Source of the DNA: Candidatus Gastranaerophilales bacterium
GTDB lineage: Bacteria > Cyanobacteriota > Vampirovibrionia > Gastranaerophilales > Gastranaerophilaceae
Assembly (NCBI GenBank): GCA_944325875.1
Contig: CALVBU010000012.1
Coordinates: forward strand, 1-63,742
Length of the DNA stretch: 63,742 nt
Direction: 5' to 3'
Part shown: positions 60,797-63,742 of the stretch, in pieces
Layout: each line of letters starts with the position of its first letter
How positions within the stretch are numbered: position 1 is the stretch's first letter
Program-made: the position numbers and the translations under genes
The notes under the pieces: model-generated
Database searches by the model: none
Seen by the model: the letters and a program-made list of their open reading frames with translations, nothing else
Told to the model about the DNA's origin: nothing

Positions 60797-60997
60797 ATGG
60801 ACGAGAAGTATTTATTAGAATTAAAAAGGGTGTATCAACGATATAAAGCAGGTTATACCTTAACATACCGTGAAAAGGAGTTATTAAAAAGGTTTGTAAA
60901 CCTATCACATTTTGAAAAAGTAGAATTTTCCAAACAGGTAAATGAATCTGTTGAGGACATTGAAACATTTATTGAAAAAGATATTAAAAGACAATAA
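60797..60997 (+). CDS. Small helical partner protein
   Basis: This 66-aa all-helical, charged protein starts MDEKYLLELKRVYQRYKAG and ends IETFIEKDIKRQ. AAGGAGG lies 6-7 nt before the ATG, so it is expected to be translated more strongly than the upstream membrane gene. The size and order (large membrane protein, small soluble protein) recall toxin-antitoxin or regulator pairs, but no motif supports that directly. Confidence 0.6.
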   Translation: MDEKYLLELKRVYQRYKAGYTLTYREKELLKRFVNLSHFEKVEFSKQVNESVEDIETFIEKDIKRQ

Positions 60998-61119
60998 TAA
61001 GCAATAAAACACATTTCACCACACATGAGTTTAACAAATTATAATCAATTTGTTGAAACAATATGAATTCTCATAAAAATCAGTGTTAAGTCGTGGTAAA
61101 TCGTGAAAAATTGTTAGAG

Positions 61120-61185
61120 TGCGGGTACCCTGAAGGACTCCTCATAATCCGAAGGTCGTTGGTTTAAATCCAGCTCTCGCAACCA
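61120..61185 (+). pseudogene. tRNA-derived fragment, candidate attachment site
   Basis: From 61139 the sequence reads as a tRNA 3' half: CTCATAATCCG (anticodon CAT, Met-like), variable region AAGGTC, T-arm GTTGG-TTTAAAT-CCAGC, acceptor TCTCGCA, discriminator A and CCA ending at 61185. A possible 5' acceptor TGCGGGT at 61120 leaves no room for a D-arm, and the T-loop has T instead of C56. It is not a working tRNA. A 3' half starting at the anticodon loop is what integrases leave as an att copy. Confidence 0.65.
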
Positions 61186-61193
61186 TTTGATAT

Positions 61194-61224
61194 AAGAGGG
61201 TTTCAAGTTTCTTGAAATCCTCTT
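61194..61224 (+). terminator. Hairpin terminator after the tRNA fragment
   Basis: AAGAGGGTTTCAAG (61194-61207) pairs with CTTGAAATCCTCTT (61211-61224) with one G-U pair. It would have ended the tRNA transcript or the two-gene cassette. Confidence 0.75.
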
Positions 61225-61397
61225 TTGGTGTAAATCTTTGTTTTACCATTAAGTTTTTGTATTGGTACAAAATCAGGATAGTCATTATTAATTTCATGGT
61301 GCGTTTCTCGTTCTGAAACTTTACAAACTTTTTTACTATTCCTTTGCAAATAGCAAAAAAAAATTTTTCACGTTTTAGAATATTACAAGGAGGTTTT

Positions 61398-62492
61398 ATG
61401 CAAATAAATTCTATTACAAATAATTTCAATATAAATACCCAAAATCGTAATTATTTTTCAAAAAATGAATCTCATGTAGCATTTGGTTCCAGAGAAGAGG
61501 TTCTTGGGTATACATCTAAAATTGCTTTAAAACATATAGATGAAAAAAATCTTTATAAAGCAAAAGTTAAAAATATAATAAAAGATGCTATAAAAAATTC
61601 TGATGTTAAAATACTTTTTGAGGCTGTAGGACTTAAAGCTAAAAGAGATTTATTTGGCAAGTACACCGTTTCCGGATATGGAAAGGGTGGTGGTGCTACT
61701 CATGATTTCTCAGAGCTTGGTGTTGATGAAAACAAATTGTTAAAAAAGATAAAAAGAATAACAGGTACTGCTGATTTTAGAGAATCAAATGCTACTGATT
61801 TGGGCAGTCTTAAACAGATAGATGGAGATCTTTGGTTATCTTATGACAAAAGAACACCACAAGAGGGATACTTTGACTTTATTACACATAACGGTAAAAC
61901 AAAATATTTTGATAGTAAACCTTGTATTCACGGGTCTTATACTACATCTAATTTAGAAATAATAAAGGATGCTATAAAAAATTGTGATGTCGAAAGACTT
62001 TTTGAGGCTGTAGGACTTAAAACTAAAAGAGATTCACATGGCAAGTACATCGTTTCCGGATATGGAAAGGGTGGTGGTGCTACTCATGATTTCTCAGAGC
62101 TTGGTGTTGATGAAAATAAATTGTTAAAAAAGATAAAAAGAATAACAGGTACTGCTGATTTTAGAGAATCAAATGCTACTGATTTGGGCAGTCTTAAACA
62201 GATAGATGGAGATCTTTGGTTATCTTATGACAAAAGAACACCACAATGGGGATACTTTGACTTTATTACACATAACGGTAAAACAAAACATTTTCATAGT
62301 AAACCTCGTATTCCCGTGCCTTATACTACATCTAATTTAGATTACCCTCCTAGCTATTACGATCATGAATGGAAACCATGTCCTGAAGACTATCGCCCTT
62401 TTACTACATCTAATTTAGATTACCCTCCTAACTATTACGATCATGAATGGAAACCACGTCCTGAAGACTATCGCCCTTCTATATTTTTTTAA
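61398..62492 (+). CDS. Orphan protein with near-identical tandem repeats
   Basis: AAGGAGG 5 nt before the ATG at 61398 sets a 364-aa product. It opens MQINSITNNFNINTQN and has SHVAFGSRE at ~26-34 (the recurring tag). Residues 60-187 and 188-315 are two copies of one 128-residue unit, almost identical over ~80 residues (SGYGKGGGATHDFSELGVDE... to ...YFDFITHNGKTK). Two 26-residue Pro/Tyr-rich repeats follow (YPPSYYDHEWKPCPEDYRP). No signal peptide or membrane helix. I recognise no family. Confidence 0.8.
   Translation: MQINSITNNFNINTQNRNYFSKNESHVAFGSREEVLGYTSKIALKHIDEKNLYKAKVKNIIKDAIKNSDVKILFEAVGLKAKRDLFGKYTVSGYGKGGGATHDFSELGVDENKLLKKIKRITGTADFRESNATDLGSLKQIDGDLWLSYDKRTPQEGYFDFITHNGKTKYFDSKPCIHGSYTTSNLEIIKDAIKNCDVERLFEAVGLKTKRDSHGKYIVSGYGKGGGATHDFSELGVDENKLLKKIKRITGTADFRESNATDLGSLKQIDGDLWLSYDKRTPQWGYFDFITHNGKTKHFHSKPRIPVPYTTSNLDYPPSYYDHEWKPCPEDYRPFTTSNLDYPPNYYDHEWKPRPEDYRPSIFF
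61575..62342 (+). repeat. 384-bp tandem duplication inside the orphan gene
   Basis: Unit 1 runs 61575-61958 and unit 2 61959-62342, offset exactly 384 bp (128 codons). Over ~240 bp in the middle (from AAGTACA.CGTTTCC to AACGGTAAAACAAAA) only about four bases differ, while the flanks differ more. Confidence 0.95.
62340..62480 (+). repeat. 78-bp tandem repeat at the 3' end of the orphan gene
   Basis: GATTACCCTCCTA at 62340 recurs at 62418, offset 78 bp (26 codons). ACTACATCTAATTTAGA also occurs once more at ~61942, at the end of the first 384-bp unit, so both repeat layers share a seam. Confidence 0.92.
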
Positions 62493-62614
62493 CCAGCAAT
62501 ATAATAAAAGAACATTATCAATCTTCTTGCTTTTTGTTTGTAATTGTATTGATATGGAATATCATACAAAGTAAAGCAGATATAGAAAGTTGTTATGATT
62601 GAAGATTACATAGT

Positions 62615-62646
62615 AAGTAGGGTGTGTCGTTTGACGCACCCTACTT
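62615..62646. terminator. Hairpin terminator
   Basis: AAGTAGGGTGTG (62615-62626) pairs with CGCACCCTACTT (62635-62646) with one wobble pair, followed by a T-rich stretch. It lies between the repeat gene and a convergent small gene, whose stop it overlaps. Confidence 0.75.
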
Positions 62647-62791
62647 ATTTCTCTTTTGTTTTAAAAATTACTTCTATATCATATTTTTCACAAAATCTAG
62701 AGATTACTTCAGAATCCCTGAATGCTTTCATTACCCAAAGAACTTCATTAGGGTAATTCTTTACATTAAATAAGTTATTTTCTATTGTCAC
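62645..62791 (-). CDS. Small hypothetical protein (48 aa)
   Basis: I choose the GTG at 62791, where AAGGGG lies 6 nt upstream; a TTG at 62830 would add 13 residues but has no site. The product includes ENNLFNVKNYPNEVLWVMKA and ends EKYDIEVIFKTKEK, an alternating strand/helix look. No family is recognised. Confidence 0.45.
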   Translation of the reverse strand: MTIENNLFNVKNYPNEVLWVMKAFRDSEVISRFCEKYDIEVIFKTKEK

Positions 62792-62857
62792 TATCAGCCC
62801 CTTACTTGCTTCCTTTTTTAATAAATTCAAGCTAATCTGGACTTTTGCTCAATCTAT

Positions 62858-63463
62858 TTAATCTCTAAGTTCAGGACAATTTTCTGCATAGAACTTCTTA
62901 ACTTCTTGTTGAACAGGATAATCTGTAACATTTTCAAAGACTTTTTTATTTAATTTACCTTCACTATTTCTTCCAAACCAGAATGTTTCAGACATAGTTT
63001 CTTGTCCTTCTTTAGTAAACTTATCAGTGAATTGGTAAGCTGTTTTCACTTTTCCATTTTCAAAACTTGATTTAAAGAAGTCAGAACCCCTATAAGCACT
63101 TTTACCAACCTCTTTTGCTATAACTTGTCCACTATTAGTATCTTTTGCTGTTACAATTTTTGTTCCGTTGAAATTAAGAGTATCAGTTACTACAAAATTA
63201 TCTTTTTTGATGTTTCTAACCCAGTTAATTAGTTTTCTACCTTTATCATCTTTTAAGGTAATTTTCTTTCCAGTTGCTTTATCTATACCTTTAACGGCAA
63301 CAGGCTTGTATCCATCAATGATATTCCAAACAGAATCTCCAAACCTTTGTAATTGAGACCATTCTTTAGGTTGTCTAAAAAATTGAGCATTGGTAGGTCT
63401 AATCAAAGTATCCATAAAACTTGTTGATCTAATTCTAAAACCGATTCGTGTAATCATACTCAT
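62858..63463 (-). CDS. Hypothetical beta-rich protein
   Basis: This 201-aa basic protein starts MSMITRIGFRIRSTSFMDTL (in-frame ATG two codons later is possible); AAGGAG lies ~9 nt upstream. From residue 55 it has many short strands with a central repeat-like pattern (GIDKATGKKITLKDDKGRK, TLNFNGTKIVTAKDTNSGQV). No signal peptide or membrane helix and no family known to me. The gene upstream on the same strand runs off the window. Confidence 0.65.
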   Translation of the reverse strand: MSMITRIGFRIRSTSFMDTLIRPTNAQFFRQPKEWSQLQRFGDSVWNIIDGYKPVAVKGIDKATGKKITLKDDKGRKLINWVRNIKKDNFVVTDTLNFNGTKIVTAKDTNSGQVIAKEVGKSAYRGSDFFKSSFENGKVKTAYQFTDKFTKEGQETMSETFWFGRNSEGKLNKKVFENVTDYPVQQEVKKFYAENCPELRD

Positions 63464-63526
63464 AATATACTACTCCTTAATTAATTAAATAAATTATACT
63501 AAAAAAGTAATTTATCCTACTTACTT

Positions 63527-63742
63527 TTATTTAATCGGATTTTCTTTGTTATTAAATTTATTAGAAAGCAAACTTTTAACAATATCATTAAAATCTTTTT
63601 CAAATTTATTTTTTGGAGTGATAGGTTTTGGAATATTTTCGATAGCTTTATGCAATTCTGTTTCCAGATTTTCAAAAGTTAAACTTTTGATTGCCTTTGA
63701 TAATTTATAAAGAGCAGTATCCGCAAAGTTATTATGCTTAGA
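63527..63742 (-). CDS. Partial hypothetical protein (cut by the right edge)
   Basis: The last 71 codons of a minus-strand gene are seen, ending in TAA at 63529-63527. The visible part has helical, charged sequence (LYKLSKAIKSLTFENLETE, IENIPKPITPKNKFEKDF). The N-terminus is outside the window. Same strand as the 201-aa gene, ~65 nt upstream of it. Confidence 0.6.
   Translation of the reverse strand, partial: SKHNNFADTALYKLSKAIKSLTFENLETELHKAIENIPKPITPKNKFEKDFNDIVKSLLSNKFNNKENPIK

Noticed and set aside
61120-61185. Functional tRNA-Met
   Set aside because: No room for a D-arm, mismatch in the acceptor and altered T-loop; read as a fragment.
61142-61429. Minus-strand frame across the tRNA fragment (ends in GFKPTTFGL)
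   Set aside because: This is the well-known false translation of a tRNA 3' end in reverse; no start signal and it overlaps the repeat gene.
61575-62480. CRISPR-like array
   Set aside because: Repeats are long, coding and contiguous without spacers; no CRISPR array is seen anywhere in the window.

Overview
The window is AT-rich and looks chromosomal. It reads like a gut member of the non-photosynthetic cyanobacterial sister class (Vampirovibrionia/Melainabacteria, order Gastranaerophilales). The indications are repeated prepilin-like proteins with an FTLAEV start, flagellar rod genes, LPS (KDO) genes next to Firmicutes-like genes (C_GCAxxG_C_C, MurT, class II GalT), and many lineage-specific proteins with no recognisable family. 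The taxonomic placement is inference; no rRNA is present.

Layout. 0-2.5 kb: flagellar rod operon (two FlgF/FlgG-type genes, flgB, flgC). 2.5-6.7 kb: YjbR-like protein, a divergent HxlR regulator / metallo-hydrolase pair, and orphan proteins including a possible Fic-like effector. 6.7-11.7 kb: tRNA-Leu, surE, a candidate small RNA with a cyanobacterial Yfr1-like motif, serine dehydratase (sdaAB-sdaAA), coaX and rex. 11.8-19.2 kb: prepilin, pdxJ, murT, a YtxH/DUF948 envelope cluster, and an lspA-rluD-type-lapA-type operon. 19.3-24.7 kb: a GH13 alpha-amylase-type enzyme in an operon with two large lineage-specific membrane proteins. 24.9-29.8 kb: uppP, queD, kdsC, kdsD and a Na+/H+ antiporter. 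29.8-38 kb: an aminotransferase-acetyltransferase fusion, an esterase, tRNA-Ser, two more prepilins, a flavoprotein, paralogous membrane proteins and a LysR regulator.

38-46.6 kb is a Leloir galactose cluster: galK-galE-galT facing a sugar/H+ symporter, then a divergent membrane-anchored GH77-like enzyme and galM. Together they import galactose, convert it to UDP-sugars and possibly process glucans. 46.6-47.3 kb holds small ORFs, a palindrome and two strong terminators. 47.3-56 kb carries an AAA+ ATPase, a DMT transporter, a DXS-like enzyme, a MerR regulator, pnuC, a PHP phosphoesterase, a family-6 uracil/hypoxanthine-DNA glycosylase and a YczE-type membrane protein.

56-63.7 kb is an accessory, partly decayed region. 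It contains a secreted nuclease-phospholipase D fusion, an orphan PAPS-reductase-like protein, gene remnants (one with an in-frame stop), a tyrosine-recombinase remnant, an intact two-gene membrane-protein cassette, and a tRNA 3'-half that looks like an old attachment site. After these come a protein with a nearly perfect 128-residue tandem duplication and orphan genes running off the right edge.

A theme across the window is that many unrelated, unrecognised or fused proteins start with M-[KQ]-[IV]-x-x-I and/or carry a short hydrophobic-F-x-G/A motif within the first ~60 residues. This is a candidate undescribed N-terminal tag of the lineage.
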